This document shows, in pieces, positions 37,502 to 47,401 of a stretch of 64,000 bases of DNA (positions are counted from its first letter, which is position 1; each line of letters begins with the position of its first letter). A program made the position numbers and the translations under genes. The stretch is from contig NZ_NOIH01000003.1 in NCBI RefSeq assembly GCF_002245655.1, positions 372,001 through 436,000 of the forward strand, written 5' to 3'. The stretch comes from Thauera propionica. Its GTDB lineage: Bacteria; Pseudomonadota; Gammaproteobacteria; Burkholderiales; Rhodocyclaceae. Under the pieces are notes generated by a model. It saw only the letters and a program-made list of their open reading frames with translations. It was not told the DNA's origin and made no database searches.

Positions 37502-37534
37502 GTGCAGGCGGGGCGCGATCGGCCCCGCCTGCAC
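37502..37534. terminator. Bidirectional hairpin between chemoreceptor and ureJ
   Basis: A 13-bp perfect stem (GTGCAGGCGGGGC and GCCCCGCCTGCAC) with a 7-nt loop sits between the two convergent stop codons. No T-tract is present. It is the strongest hairpin in the window and would end the urease operon. Confidence 0.65.
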
Positions 37535-37541
37535 CGTTCAA

Positions 37542-38117
37542 TCAGGCGCCTAGCATCGCGCCGCCCACGCCCGCCACCAACAGGCCGGCGACACGCTTGA
37601 TCGCGTTGCCGACGCGCGTTTCGGGCATCCAGCGCGCAATTGCGTAGCCCGCGCCGTGCAGCAGCGCAGTGGCGAGCGCAAAGCCTGCCGCGTAGGTCAC
37701 GAGGCTGGCACCGCCCATCTCGGCATGGTGGGCATGGCCGTGGAACAGCGCGAAGGCCGCAACCAGCGGCAGGCTGACAGTCAGCGGCAGGCGCGCGGCA
37801 AGCGCGATCAACAGACCGAACACCAGCATCGAGGCAGCGATGCCCGCCTCCACCGCCGGCAGCGCCACCCCGATCGCGCCCAGGCCGGCGCCGGCAAGCA
37901 TCGCCAGCACGAAGCCGGCGGGCAGCATCCAGCGCGTGGCGCCGGGCTGGCGCGCGGCATACAGACCGACGGCCAGCATCGCCAGCAGGTGGTCGAGGCC
38001 GCCCAGCGGGTGGGTGAAGCCGGTGAAGAAGCTGGCCGATTCGTGGCCGGGGTGGGCGAGCGCGGCGCCCGATGCGGTGGCGAGGACGACAGCGGCAAGC
38101 GCGGAGCGGGTCTTCAT
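37542..38117 (-). CDS. ureJ: HupE/UreJ-type nickel-related membrane protein
   Basis: The 191-residue protein has a signal-like N-terminus and about six membrane segments. The HupE/UreJ signature HPGHESASFFTGFTHPLGGLDHLLAM (about residues 22-47) has histidines thought to bind nickel. A second His cluster (FHGHAHHAEM) lies near 125. Members move or sense nickel for hydrogenase or urease. It is last in the urease operon, which has no other nickel transporter. Confidence 0.9.
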   Translation of the reverse strand: MKTRSALAAVVLATASGAALAHPGHESASFFTGFTHPLGGLDHLLAMLAVGLYAARQPGATRWMLPAGFVLAMLAGAGLGAIGVALPAVEAGIAASMLVFGLLIALAARLPLTVSLPLVAAFALFHGHAHHAEMGGASLVTYAAGFALATALLHGAGYAIARWMPETRVGNAIKRVAGLLVAGVGGAMLGA

Positions 38118-38155
38118 GGTGTTTTCTCCTGCAGATGAATGTTGCGCGCGGCGGC

Positions 38156-38788
38156 TCAGGCAGCGACCAGCATGCCCTGACGCTCGATGAAGTCGATGAT
38201 ATCGGCAAGCCCCTGCCCCGTCTTCTGGTTGGAGAAGATGAAGGGGCGCGTGCCGCGCATCCTGCGCGCATCGCGGTCCATGACCTCGAGCGAGGCACCC
38301 ACCAGCGGGGCGAGGTCGATCTTGTTGATCACCAGCAGATCGCTGCGGGTGATGCCGGGGCCGCCCTTGCGCGGGATCTTGTCGCCGGCCGACACGTCGA
38401 TGACGTAGATCGTCAGGTCGGACAGCTCGGGCGAGAAGGTCGCCGCCAGGTTGTCGCCGCCGGACTCGACGAAGATGATGTCCAGTCCGGGAAAGCGCAT
38501 GTTGAGCCGATCGACCGCCTCGAGATTGATCGACGCGTCCTCGCGGATCGCGGTGTGCGGGCAGCCGCCAGTCTCGACGCCGATGATGCGCTCGGGCGCC
38601 AGTGCCTCATTGCGCACCAGGAACTGGGCGTCCTCGGCGGTGTAGATGTCGTTGGTGACGACGGCGATGTTGTACCGGTCGCGCAGCGCCAGGCACAGCG
38701 CCAGCGTCAGCGCGGTCTTGCCGGAGCCGACCGGCCCGCCGATGCCGACGCGCAGCGGGCCGCGGTGATCGGAAATGCTCATGCTCAT
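38156..38788 (-). CDS. ureG: Urease accessory GTPase UreG
   Basis: UreG is the SIMIBI-class GTPase that delivers nickel during urease maturation. The 210-residue protein has the P-loop [14 protein letters not shown] (about residues 15-28), the nickel-site CPH in [14 protein letters not shown] and the switch/guanine motifs ESGGDNL and NKIDLAP. Its ATG overlaps the ureF stop (ATGA), which fixes the start. Confidence 0.97.
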   Translation of the reverse strand: MSMSISDHRGPLRVGIGGPVGSGKTALTLALCLALRDRYNIAVVTNDIYTAEDAQFLVRNEALAPERIIGVETGGCPHTAIREDASINLEAVDRLNMRFPGLDIIFVESGGDNLAATFSPELSDLTIYVIDVSAGDKIPRKGGPGITRSDLLVINKIDLAPLVGASLEVMDRDARRMRGTRPFIFSNQKTGQGLADIIDFIERQGMLVAA

Positions 38789-39504
38789 GATCTGAACAGC
38801 CTCGTGTATTGGGTTTCGTGCCGGCTGCTGGCGATCGCCAGCCCCGGGGTGTAGTTGCTCCACTGCGCTTCGGGCAGGCTGCACGCGGCGCCGACCAACT
38901 GCGGGATGCGCTGGCCGAGTGCGGCCAGCAGGCGCTGGCCCGCGCTCTGGCCCAGCGGCACCGCCTTCACCGCCGCCATGACCTGGTTCTCGGCCCAGGC
39001 CCACAGGTAGGCCGCCAGCGCCTGATCGACCGGCACCTGCCAGGCGGCAGCCGCCGCCGACCAGGCGGTGGGAAAGCACGGTGTGTCGATTGCCAGCAGG
39101 CGTGCGCGCCAGCCGGGCAAGGCGGCGAAGGCCTCCAGTTCGGCCAGCAGCTTCACCAGCGACCAGCCCATCTGCACCGTCTCGGCACGCAGCTCGGCGG
39201 TCTCGCGGCTGGCGAGGAAATCGCCGTTCAGGCGCGCCACCTCGACGTCATCGCCCGCCGTCCAGGCCGCAAGCTGACAGGCCAGCAGCGGCGCCTCGAA
39301 GCGCGCCAGGCTCCACTGCAGCAGGTCGCCGATCCAGGCCGCGGCTTCCGCCTCGGTGCGCACCGTGCCGCTCTCCACCGCCCACTCCAGGCCTTGCGAG
39401 TAGGTGTAGGCGCCCACCGGCAGCGCCGGACTGGCCAGTTGCAGCAGGCGCACCAGCGGCAGCAGCCCGGCACCGGCTGCAAGCGGGGTGGCGCCGACCG
39501 GCAT
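38785..39504 (-). CDS. ureF: Urease accessory protein UreF
   Basis: The 239-residue helical protein regulates GTP hydrolysis by UreG within the UreDFG complex. It shows the conserved N-terminal [20 protein letters not shown] (about residues 24-43) and the C-terminal [14 protein letters not shown]. The open frame runs on upstream through ureE and into ureC in a non-coding register. The start is the ATG at 39504, 3 bp after the ureE stop. Confidence 0.96.
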   Translation of the reverse strand: MPVGATPLAAGAGLLPLVRLLQLASPALPVGAYTYSQGLEWAVESGTVRTEAEAAAWIGDLLQWSLARFEAPLLACQLAAWTAGDDVEVARLNGDFLASRETAELRAETVQMGWSLVKLLAELEAFAALPGWRARLLAIDTPCFPTAWSAAAAAWQVPVDQALAAYLWAWAENQVMAAVKAVPLGQSAGQRLLAALGQRIPQLVGAACSLPEAQWSNYTPGLAIASSRHETQYTRLFRS

Positions 39505-39506
39505 GT

Positions 39507-40055
39507 TCAATGACCCGCCATCAGGTGGATGCGCGCGCCGCTGCCATCGCCCGGATGCTGGTGGCCATGCGCATAGGCGCCGGCCTCCGGCTCGAAGGGC
39601 GCGCGCAGGCTGCTGACCAGCGCCCCGAGCCCGACCAGCATGCCCTCGAGCACATGGTCGGCCTGGATGCGCAGCCAGTCGCCGCCGGCGTCGCGCCCGA
39701 CCTGCACGGCGACGTGGCGGTTGCCGAGGTGGTAGGCGGCACGCGCCAGCGCCAACGAGGACGCGCAGCGCGTCTCGAGCAGGTCTTCCGGCGCCGAACG
39801 TACCTCGACGATGCGGCCGTCGCGCGACTGCAGCTTCTGGCCGCCGCGCAGGATGGTGCCGCGCGGCAGGAACAAGCCGGCCTCGACGCCGGAGGCGAGT
39901 CGCGCGCGCAGGCGGCTCTTGGTGCGTGTGCTGAAATCCAGCTCGAGCACCTCGGTCGCCGGCGCGCCGCCGTCGTAGAGGGCCTCGATCAGCAGCACCG
40001 CCGGCGCGGCGTCGGGCATGACGAAGTCTTCGAGCATTTCGTTGTTGATCGGCAT
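39507..40055 (-). CDS. ureE: Urease accessory nickel-binding protein UreE
   Basis: UreE is the metallochaperone that supplies nickel to UreG. The 182-residue protein has the peptide-binding N-terminal domain ([20 protein letters not shown]) and the metal-binding C-terminal domain with [10 protein letters not shown] short His tail, HGHQHPGDG near residue 165, is much smaller than the poly-His tail of Klebsiella UreE. It is followed at once by ureF. Confidence 0.95.
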   Translation of the reverse strand: MPINNEMLEDFVMPDAAPAVLLIEALYDGGAPATEVLELDFSTRTKSRLRARLASGVEAGLFLPRGTILRGGQKLQSRDGRIVEVRSAPEDLLETRCASSLALARAAYHLGNRHVAVQVGRDAGGDWLRIQADHVLEGMLVGLGALVSSLRAPFEPEAGAYAHGHQHPGDGSGARIHLMAGH

Positions 40056-40073
40056 GATGCGTCCAGAATTCGG

Positions 40074-41776
<1,703 letters not shown>

Positions 41777-41780
<4 letters not shown>

Positions 41781-42085
41781 TCCAGCGCTCCCATCACGAG
41801 ACCGTTGAAGCCATAGACTTCGCACTCGCCGCCCAGCGCCACCAGCTCGATGGTGCGCGACTGTCCCGGCTCGAAGCGCACCGCAGTGCCGGCGGCGATG
41901 TTCAGCCGGAAGCCGCGCGCCGCCGCGCGGTCGAAGGCCAGCGCCGAGTTGGTCTCGGAAAAGTGGTAGTGCGAACCGACCTGAATCGGCCGGTCGCCGG
42001 TGTTGCTCACCACCAGCGTCAGCGTGGCGCGGCCCGCGTTGAGTTCGATGTCGCCGTCGCGCGGCATGAGTTCTCCGGGAATCAT
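41777..42085 (-). CDS. ureB: Urease beta subunit
   Basis: The 102-residue structural subunit starts [16 protein letters not shown] and includes [19 protein letters not shown] and the C-terminal YGFNGLVMG. The ATG at 42085 has AGGAG upstream and is preferred to the ATG at 42106. The stop overlaps the ureC start. Confidence 0.97.
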
Positions 42086-42113
42086 CCTTTTCTCCTGCGT
42101 TGGCATCGGGCGT

Positions 42114-42422
42114 TCAACCGCCGCGGGCGCCGAAACGGTAGTCGCGTACTGCCGGGCGCGTGACTGCGGCCGGCACCTCGGTTTCGGGGAGCAGCTCCAC
42201 CGGGGCTTCCGCCGCGGGCGCCAGCAGGCGTTCGCGCAGGCGCACCACCATCGTCAGCAGTTCCTCGTCATCCGCGAGTTCCTCGATCTCGTCCAGCACT
42301 GCCGCCGCCTGCGCCGGGTCGGCCTGCATCGCGGCGAGGTTGACGCTGCGATCCAGGCTGCGGCGCACCATCAGCTTGAAGCGCGCCAGCAGGCGCGCAG
42401 TCTCGAGTTCGGCTTCGCTCAT
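42114..42422 (-). CDS. Unknown small protein between ureA and ureB
   Basis: The 102-residue acidic protein has a helical N-terminal half ([20 protein letters not shown], then [26 protein letters not shown]) and a Pro/Ala/Glu-rich C-terminal half. It has no cysteine, signal or membrane segment. It lies 24 bp after ureA and 28 bp before ureB on the same strand, so it is part of the operon. I do not recognise the family. A urease assembly or regulatory role is possible only by position. Confidence 0.7.
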   Translation of the reverse strand: MSEAELETARLLARFKLMVRRSLDRSVNLAAMQADPAQAAAVLDEIEELADDEELLTMVVRLRERLLAPAAEAPVELLPETEVPAAVTRPAVRDYRFGARGG

Positions 42423-42446
42423 TTCGCTTATGCCACCTGATTGAAG

Positions 42447-42749
42447 TCACACGATCGGGTTGTGCACCGTGACCAGCTTGGTGCCATCCGGAAAGGTCGC
42501 CTCGACCTGGATATCGGGGATCATCTCGGCCACCCCATCCATCACGTCGTCCCGCGTCAGCAGGGTGGCGCCGTGGCTCATCAGCTCGGCTACCGTGCGG
42601 CCGTCGCGCGCGCCTTCGAGAATCGCGCAGGTGATGAAGGCGACCGCCTCGGGATAGTTGAGACGCAGGCCGCGAGCGCGGCGACGCTCGGCCAGCAGAC
42701 CGGCGGTGAAGATCAGTAGCTTGTCCTTCTCGCGTGGGCTCAGTTCCAT
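42447..42749 (-). CDS. ureA: Urease gamma subunit
   Basis: The 100-residue structural subunit starts [23 protein letters not shown] and carries [21 protein letters not shown] and the C-terminal [14 protein letters not shown], all hallmarks of UreA. It follows ureD by 39 bp. Unlike many operons, it is separated from ureB by an extra reading frame. Confidence 0.97.
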   Translation of the reverse strand: MELSPREKDKLLIFTAGLLAERRRARGLRLNYPEAVAFITCAILEGARDGRTVAELMSHGATLLTRDDVMDGVAEMIPDIQVEATFPDGTKLVTVHNPIV

Positions 42750-42788
42750 CGTGTCCTCCGCAGCGCCAGCGCGCCGCCAACGGGTTGA

Positions 42789-43655
42789 TCAGGTATTCCA
42801 GATGCGTGGGGTCTGCGCCGCCCGCCCGGCGACCGCCGGCCGCACGCTCGCCCACAGGCGGGCAAACCATTCGCGCCCGGGTTCGCAGGCCGGCCCCAGC
42901 CAGCGCGCCATCAGCAGGCCGGGCAACAGGGTCACGCCGCCTTCGCCGGCCGCGGGCACGATGTCGCGCCACGCCGCCAGCAGGTCCGCATTGCAGCGCG
43001 GCGAGGCGACGACGAAACTGCCGCTGACCGGCTGCCCCTGCAGCCCCACGGCCGCGCCCAGCAGCGCATCGCCGCCGCGCAGCACGCCGCGCTCCAGCCA
43101 CTGCGGGCGACCATCGCGCTCGATGCGGATGCGCATCGCCATCTCACCGCGGCCGAAGCGCTCACCGGCGGCCGTGCGGCCAAAGCACAACATCTCGCTG
43201 CCGATGAAGCAGGCGTCGCCCTGCAGGCTCACCTCGGTCGCCAGCTCGCCCAGCGCGCCGTCCTGGACGATGCTCTCCTGCGGCAGCCACTCGCAAACGC
43301 CGCCCGCGGCCACTGCGATGCGCTGCACGAGGGACCCCGGCGCGCCGGCACTGCGGTACCACTTGCCCGCGCCCGGTGTGGTCAGCAAGGCATGGGCGCC
43401 ATCGTCCACCTGCACCGTTACCTGCAGACTGTCGCCACCGGCAATGCCCGCCGGCGGATGGACCAGGATGGTGTGGCAGACGGCGTCGCCTTCCGGATAG
43501 AGCGGCCGCTGCACGACGAGCGGCCCGACATGGCTGCGGCGGACGAGCACGCTCCGTTCACCGCGGCGGGCATAGGCCAGCGACAGGTCCGCACGCCAGC
43601 CCCGCGGTGCTCGGGCGCAGGCGGGATCGGCGAAGGGGGCGACAAGCGCGTTCAT
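42789..43655 (-). CDS. ureD: Urease accessory protein UreD
   Basis: UreD is the scaffold that links apo-urease to UreFG. The 288-residue protein has the family blocks RRSHVGPLVVQRPLYPEG (about 39-56), CHTILVHPPAGIAGGDSL, TTPGAGKWYRS and LPQESIVQDGA. It is first in the operon. The ATG at 43655 has no visible ribosome site. The predicted sigma-54 start point would lie next to it, so the mRNA may be almost leaderless unless another promoter is used. Confidence 0.94.
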   Translation of the reverse strand: MNALVAPFADPACARAPRGWRADLSLAYARRGERSVLVRRSHVGPLVVQRPLYPEGDAVCHTILVHPPAGIAGGDSLQVTVQVDDGAHALLTTPGAGKWYRSAGAPGSLVQRIAVAAGGVCEWLPQESIVQDGALGELATEVSLQGDACFIGSEMLCFGRTAAGERFGRGEMAMRIRIERDGRPQWLERGVLRGGDALLGAAVGLQGQPVSGSFVVASPRCNADLLAAWRDIVPAAGEGGVTLLPGLLMARWLGPACEPGREWFARLWASVRPAVAGRAAQTPRIWNT

Positions 43656-43666
43656 GCGCCGGTATC

Positions 43667-43683
43667 AGCAAAATGCGGGCCAG
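43667..43683 (-). promoter_or_regulatory. Sigma-54 (-24/-12) promoter of the urease operon
   Basis: On the minus strand CTGGCCCGCATTTTGCT matches YTGGCACG-N4-TTGCW with one mismatch in the conserved positions. GG and GC are separated by exactly 10 nt. It lies just ahead of ureD, with a perfect NtrC-type site about 100 bp further upstream. Predicted +1 is about 43656. Confidence 0.7.
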
Positions 43684-43779
43684 CGCTGCCATCCGGTGCA
43701 AATCCCGGGAAATCGGACATGCCGCCCAGTCACGATGCGGCCATACGCACCGGCGCGGGGCACCCGGCGCCTGGCTGGT

Positions 43780-43796
43780 TGCACCAGCGCGGTGCA
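43780..43796. promoter_or_regulatory. NtrC-type enhancer site
   Basis: TGCACC-N5-GGTGCA is a perfect dyad equal to the classical NtrC consensus. It is centred about 130 bp upstream of the predicted sigma-54 start of ureD, a normal enhancer distance. It could also act on the divergent MASE1-GGDEF gene, whose start is 93 bp away on the other side. Confidence 0.75.
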
Positions 43797-43888
43797 TGGC
43801 GGATCGCTACCCACTTTGGGATTACCAGTCCATACAGATATTTTGGCGCGCGTATAGTCTCAGTCGCATACCCGCATGACCTGTTTGC

Positions 43889-45346
43889 ATGACGCCGCCG
43901 ACGCCCCCCGCCCCGACTCCAGGCCTGCTTAGCCAGGCATGCGTGCTGCTGGCCTGCTACTGGCTGGCATGGCAGGGTTCAGCGCTGTTCGAGATCCGTC
44001 CGGACGTCAGCGCGCTCTATCTGTCTGCCGGGTTGACCACCGCCGCCGGCATGATCGGTGGCTGGCGCGCGTTGCCGCTCGCCTGCATCGCAATCTGTCT
44101 GGTACGCCTGCCGGATCTTCCCGTGGTGTCGCTGGCGACGCTCGACCTCGCCGGGGCGCTGCGGCAGGTGGCGGTCTACGGCGCGGCCGGGCTGTACCTG
44201 CGGCGGCGCTGGCAACGGGCAGCGTTCCGCTTCTCGCTCAAGGACGCCCTGCACTTCACCGTGGTCGCGCTGGTGGCAAGCTGCATGTCGGCCGGCCTCT
44301 CGCTGCACATCCCGCCCTTCGACAGCCTGCCGCAGGCGGAACTCGGCGGCGTTTTCCTGTCCTTCTGGGGCGGCGACCTTGCGGGCATGCTGCTGTTGAT
44401 CCCGGTCATCGTGATGCTGCAGGCGCGCCTCGGTCCGCGTCGAGCAAGCTTCGTGCGGCGCTGGAAGGAAGCCTTCGCCGAACGCCCGGGCGAAGCCTCG
44501 GCCACCGCGCTCCTCGTCGCCGCGGCCTGCTTCACCCTCATCGTCGTGACCCTGCCCGAACTGGGTCAGGCCGGCCCGCGACTCGCCATCCTCAGCGTGT
44601 TGCCGGTACTGGTCGCCAGCCTGCTGCGTGGTGTGCTGTTCGGCTTCGTCGTCGCGCTGCTGACCTGCGTCATCGAACTGGCCCCCATCGCGCTGTTCGA
44701 GCTGCCGGTCGAATCCGTGCTGGACCTGCAGCTGCGGCTGATCATCACGACCACCACAGCCTTGCTGGCAGGCGCCTCCCACGACGACAAGCTCTTCGAA
44801 TGGCGCCACGCCAACTTCGACCTGCTCACCGGCCTCGCCAACCGCCACCGCTTCCAGGACCAGATCGAGCACGAGCTGATGCGCGCACGGCGTCATCGGC
44901 ATTCAATGGCCCTGCTGTACATCGACCTCGACGGCTTCAAGGCGGTGAACGATGCCTACGGCCACGATGCCGGCGACGCCCTGCTGCGCCAGGTCGCCGA
45001 GCGCCTGCAGACCTGCGTGCGCGAGACCGACACCATTGCCCGCCTCGGCGGCGACGAGTTCACCATCATCCTGCCCGACCTGGCCCACGAAGGCGTGGTC
45101 GAACGCATCGGCCACGACGTGCTGCGCGAGCTCATGCGTCCCTATGCCCTCGGCAGCGTCACCGCCCACGTCTCGGCCAGCATCGGCCTGGCGCTGCATC
45201 CGCGCGACGGGGAGAGCGCCACGGACCTGATCCGCAATGCCGACCGCGCCATGTACGAGGCCAAGCGCCTCGGCCGCAACCGCATGGTCCGGCACGCCAG
45301 CATCGCCCTCCCCGTGTTCACACCGCGAAGCGACGCACCGGCCTAG
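43889..45346 (+). CDS. MASE1-GGDEF diguanylate cyclase
   Basis: This 485-residue inner-membrane protein has an N-terminal MASE1 sensory domain with about eight membrane segments (residues 10-290; DVSALYLSAGLTTAAGMIGGWR, then FLSFWGGDLAGMLLLIPVI). The GGDEF domain (about 305-470) has an intact [11 protein letters not shown] and an RETD I-site five residues before it, so product inhibition by c-di-GMP is expected. The signal is unknown. A TATAGT box at 43853 may be its -10. It shares the intergenic region with the urease promoter. Confidence 0.9.
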   Translation: MTPPTPPAPTPGLLSQACVLLACYWLAWQGSALFEIRPDVSALYLSAGLTTAAGMIGGWRALPLACIAICLVRLPDLPVVSLATLDLAGALRQVAVYGAAGLYLRRRWQRAAFRFSLKDALHFTVVALVASCMSAGLSLHIPPFDSLPQAELGGVFLSFWGGDLAGMLLLIPVIVMLQARLGPRRASFVRRWKEAFAERPGEASATALLVAAACFTLIVVTLPELGQAGPRLAILSVLPVLVASLLRGVLFGFVVALLTCVIELAPIALFELPVESVLDLQLRLIITTTTALLAGASHDDKLFEWRHANFDLLTGLANRHRFQDQIEHELMRARRHRHSMALLYIDLDGFKAVNDAYGHDAGDALLRQVAERLQTCVRETDTIARLGGDEFTIILPDLAHEGVVERIGHDVLRELMRPYALGSVTAHVSASIGLALHPRDGESATDLIRNADRAMYEAKRLGRNRMVRHASIALPVFTPRSDAPA

Positions 45347-45355
45347 GCGCCGCGT

Positions 45356-46036
45356 TCAGCCGCCCGGCTTGCGCATCAGCACCACGTCCTTGCACGGCAC
45401 CTCGCACTGCCAGCCGAAGCGGTCGGCCAGCACGCGGAAGGTCGCGTCGCGGTAGAACACCACGTGGGTCGGATCACGGCGGTAGTGCCAGCCCGCGAAG
45501 CGCGCATCGTCGGTCTGGAAGCAGGTCATGACCGCCAGCCAGCCGCCTGGCCGCAGCAGGCCGTCGAGGCGGGCGAACTCGCCGGCCGGGTCGTGGAAGT
45601 GCTCGGCCACCTCGGTGCAGGTGACGAAGTCGTAGGTTCGCGCGAGGGCGGCGGGGTCCGGCGCGAAGAAGGGGTCGTACAGCGTCATCGCATGGCCAGC
45701 CGCGCGCAGCATGTCGGCCAGCGCCGGACCGGGCCCACAGCCGTAGTCCAGCCCCGCACTCGCCGGCGCCAGCCGGGCAAGCAGCGGCACCGCAAGCCGG
45801 TCGAGGAAGCGACGGTAGCCCGCATCGGCAGGATCATTGCGATGCAGCGCGTACTCCGCCCGCTCGACCTCTGCCGCCGGGCGCTGCGCGGGCGGCACGA
45901 AGGTCGCCTCGCACGCGCTGCAGCGCAGGTAGGTCCGGCCGTCGACCTGCATGAACGGGCGCGTGGCGGACGCCCGACATACCGGACAGGCGGCAAGGCC
46001 GCAATCGCCATCGGCGCTATCGTCAAAGGAACTCAT
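45356..46036 (-). CDS. Class I SAM-dependent methyltransferase with N-terminal zinc ribbon
   Basis: The 226-residue protein starts with a zinc-ribbon-like segment (CPVCRAS and LRCSACEATF, about 18-42). A methyltransferase fold follows, with LDYGCGPGPALADML (SAM motif I, about 98-112) and VTCTEVAEHFHDP. This architecture is seen in small-molecule and cell-surface methyltransferases. The substrate is unknown. It converges with the GGDEF gene, 9 bp apart. Confidence 0.8.
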   Translation of the reverse strand: MSSFDDSADGDCGLAACPVCRASATRPFMQVDGRTYLRCSACEATFVPPAQRPAAEVERAEYALHRNDPADAGYRRFLDRLAVPLLARLAPASAGLDYGCGPGPALADMLRAAGHAMTLYDPFFAPDPAALARTYDFVTCTEVAEHFHDPAGEFARLDGLLRPGGWLAVMTCFQTDDARFAGWHYRRDPTHVVFYRDATFRVLADRFGWQCEVPCKDVVLMRKPGG

Positions 46037-46280
46037 GCGCAGGATTCTACGGGCTTCATCCGGCCTGCATCATCGGGCGCCGGCTCTCCAGGACGGCCCC
46101 CGGGGCAGGCTGGGGCATCGAAAGCGAGACCCATCGGACGCTGCGCGGCAAGACTTTGTGCCGGACACCCGGACGGAAATGCCCCCTCAGCCGCCGCGCG
46201 CGTGTATGGTGTTGGGATCAGAACGTCATCCGGCGAACGAACCCCCGTTCGCCACGCCGCATGTCAGGAGGAGAAGCACC

Positions 46281-46715
46281 ATGAACGCAACTGCCACCGT
46301 CCCCGACGCCCTGCTGACCGAAGCCGAGATCCGCAAAGCGCCGCTGGATGACTACATGTCGTCCCGGCAACTGGCCTTCTTCCGCGCCAAGCTGATCGAG
46401 GAGCGCGACCAGTTGCTCGAGTCCGCCCACCGCACGACGCTGCACCTGCAGGAGTTCGAGAGCACGCCCGACCCCTCGGACCGCGCCTCGCTCGAGGAAG
46501 ACCACACCCTCGAACTGCGCGTGCGCGACCGCGAACGCAAGCTGCTGCACAAGATCGACGAGGCCCTGGTGCGCATCGACAACGGCAGCTACGGCTGGTG
46601 CGAGGACACCGGCGAGCCGATCGGCATCGCCCGCCTGCTCGCGCGGCCGACAGCCACCCTCAGCGTCGAAGCGCAGGAGATCCACGAAGCCCGACGCAAG
46701 ATGCAGGGCGGCTGA
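46281..46715 (+). CDS. DksA-family transcription factor lacking the zinc finger
   Basis: The 144-residue protein has the coiled-coil domain (FFRAKLIEERDQLLESAHRT, with the acidic tip DPSDRASLEED, about 60-72) and the C-terminal globular domain. The four zinc cysteines of DksA are reduced to one (YGWCEDTGEPIGIARLLARP, then TLSVEAQEIHE). Such forms, as in alphaproteobacteria and the DksA2 group, work without zinc. It likely acts with ppGpp on RNA polymerase. A clear AGGAGGAG site precedes the ATG at 46281. This is probably an accessory copy. Confidence 0.88.
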   Translation: MNATATVPDALLTEAEIRKAPLDDYMSSRQLAFFRAKLIEERDQLLESAHRTTLHLQEFESTPDPSDRASLEEDHTLELRVRDRERKLLHKIDEALVRIDNGSYGWCEDTGEPIGIARLLARPTATLSVEAQEIHEARRKMQGG

Positions 46716-46747
46716 GCGGCCAGCCCGACCGGCGCCCGAGCCACGGC

Positions 46748-47401
46748 TCAGCCGCGCGCAAGCCGCGCGAACTGGGCTACCGCGGCGGTGCGGGTCTCCA
46801 CCCCGAGCTTCTCGTAGATGTGCTCGAGGTGCTTGTTTACCGTGCGCGGGCTCATGCCGAGGATTTCCGCCACGTCGCGATTGGTCTTGCCGCGCGCAAC
46901 CCACTCCAGCACGTCCATCTCGCGCTGCGTCAGCGGATTGGGCAGCAGCGCCGAAGGCGGTTCAGCCTCCTCGCCGCGCGCGCGCATCGCCGCATTCATC
47001 TCGCGCGCCACGCGCAGGTGCGCCTGCAAGCGCGCCACCAGTTCGTCGGGCACCACCGGCTTGACCAGGTAGTCGATGCCCCCGGCCGACAAGCCTTCGA
47101 CCAGGCGCTCGGTCTCCGCCAGCCCCGTCATGAAGATCACCGGCACGGTGCGCATCCCCGGCGCCTGCTTGAGCCGGCGGCAGGTCTCGAAGCCGTCCAT
47201 GCCCGGCATGCAGGCGTCGAGCAGCACGGCGTCGGGCGTGATGCGCTCGAGCCGCTTCAGCGCGGTGGCGCCGTCGGTGGCGACCAGCACGGTGTAGCCG
47301 GCCTCGTCGAGCGCCTCGGCGATCATGCGCACCGTGTCCGGTGCGTCGTCGATCAGCAGGATGACTTCGCGCTCACGGAGCGACGGCATCGGGGCAGTCA
47401 T
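46748..47401 (-). CDS. LuxR/NarL-type response regulator
   Basis: The 217-residue protein has a receiver domain (LLIDDAPD acidic pair, phospho-Asp in [13 protein letters not shown] at about 62, Lys in LVKPVVPDE) and a C-terminal LuxR helix-turn-helix ([28 protein letters not shown], about 157-184, then [13 protein letters not shown]). The ATG at 47401 has GGAG 6 nt upstream. It overlaps the 3' end of the permease-kinase gene by 29 nt, so the kinase and regulator are made together. It is the natural candidate to bind the palindromes before urtA and amiE. Confidence 0.9.
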   Translation of the reverse strand: MTAPMPSLREREVILLIDDAPDTVRMIAEALDEAGYTVLVATDGATALKRLERITPDAVLLDACMPGMDGFETCRRLKQAPGMRTVPVIFMTGLAETERLVEGLSAGGIDYLVKPVVPDELVARLQAHLRVAREMNAAMRARGEEAEPPSALLPNPLTQREMDVLEWVARGKTNRDVAEILGMSPRTVNKHLEHIYEKLGVETRTAAVAQFARLARG

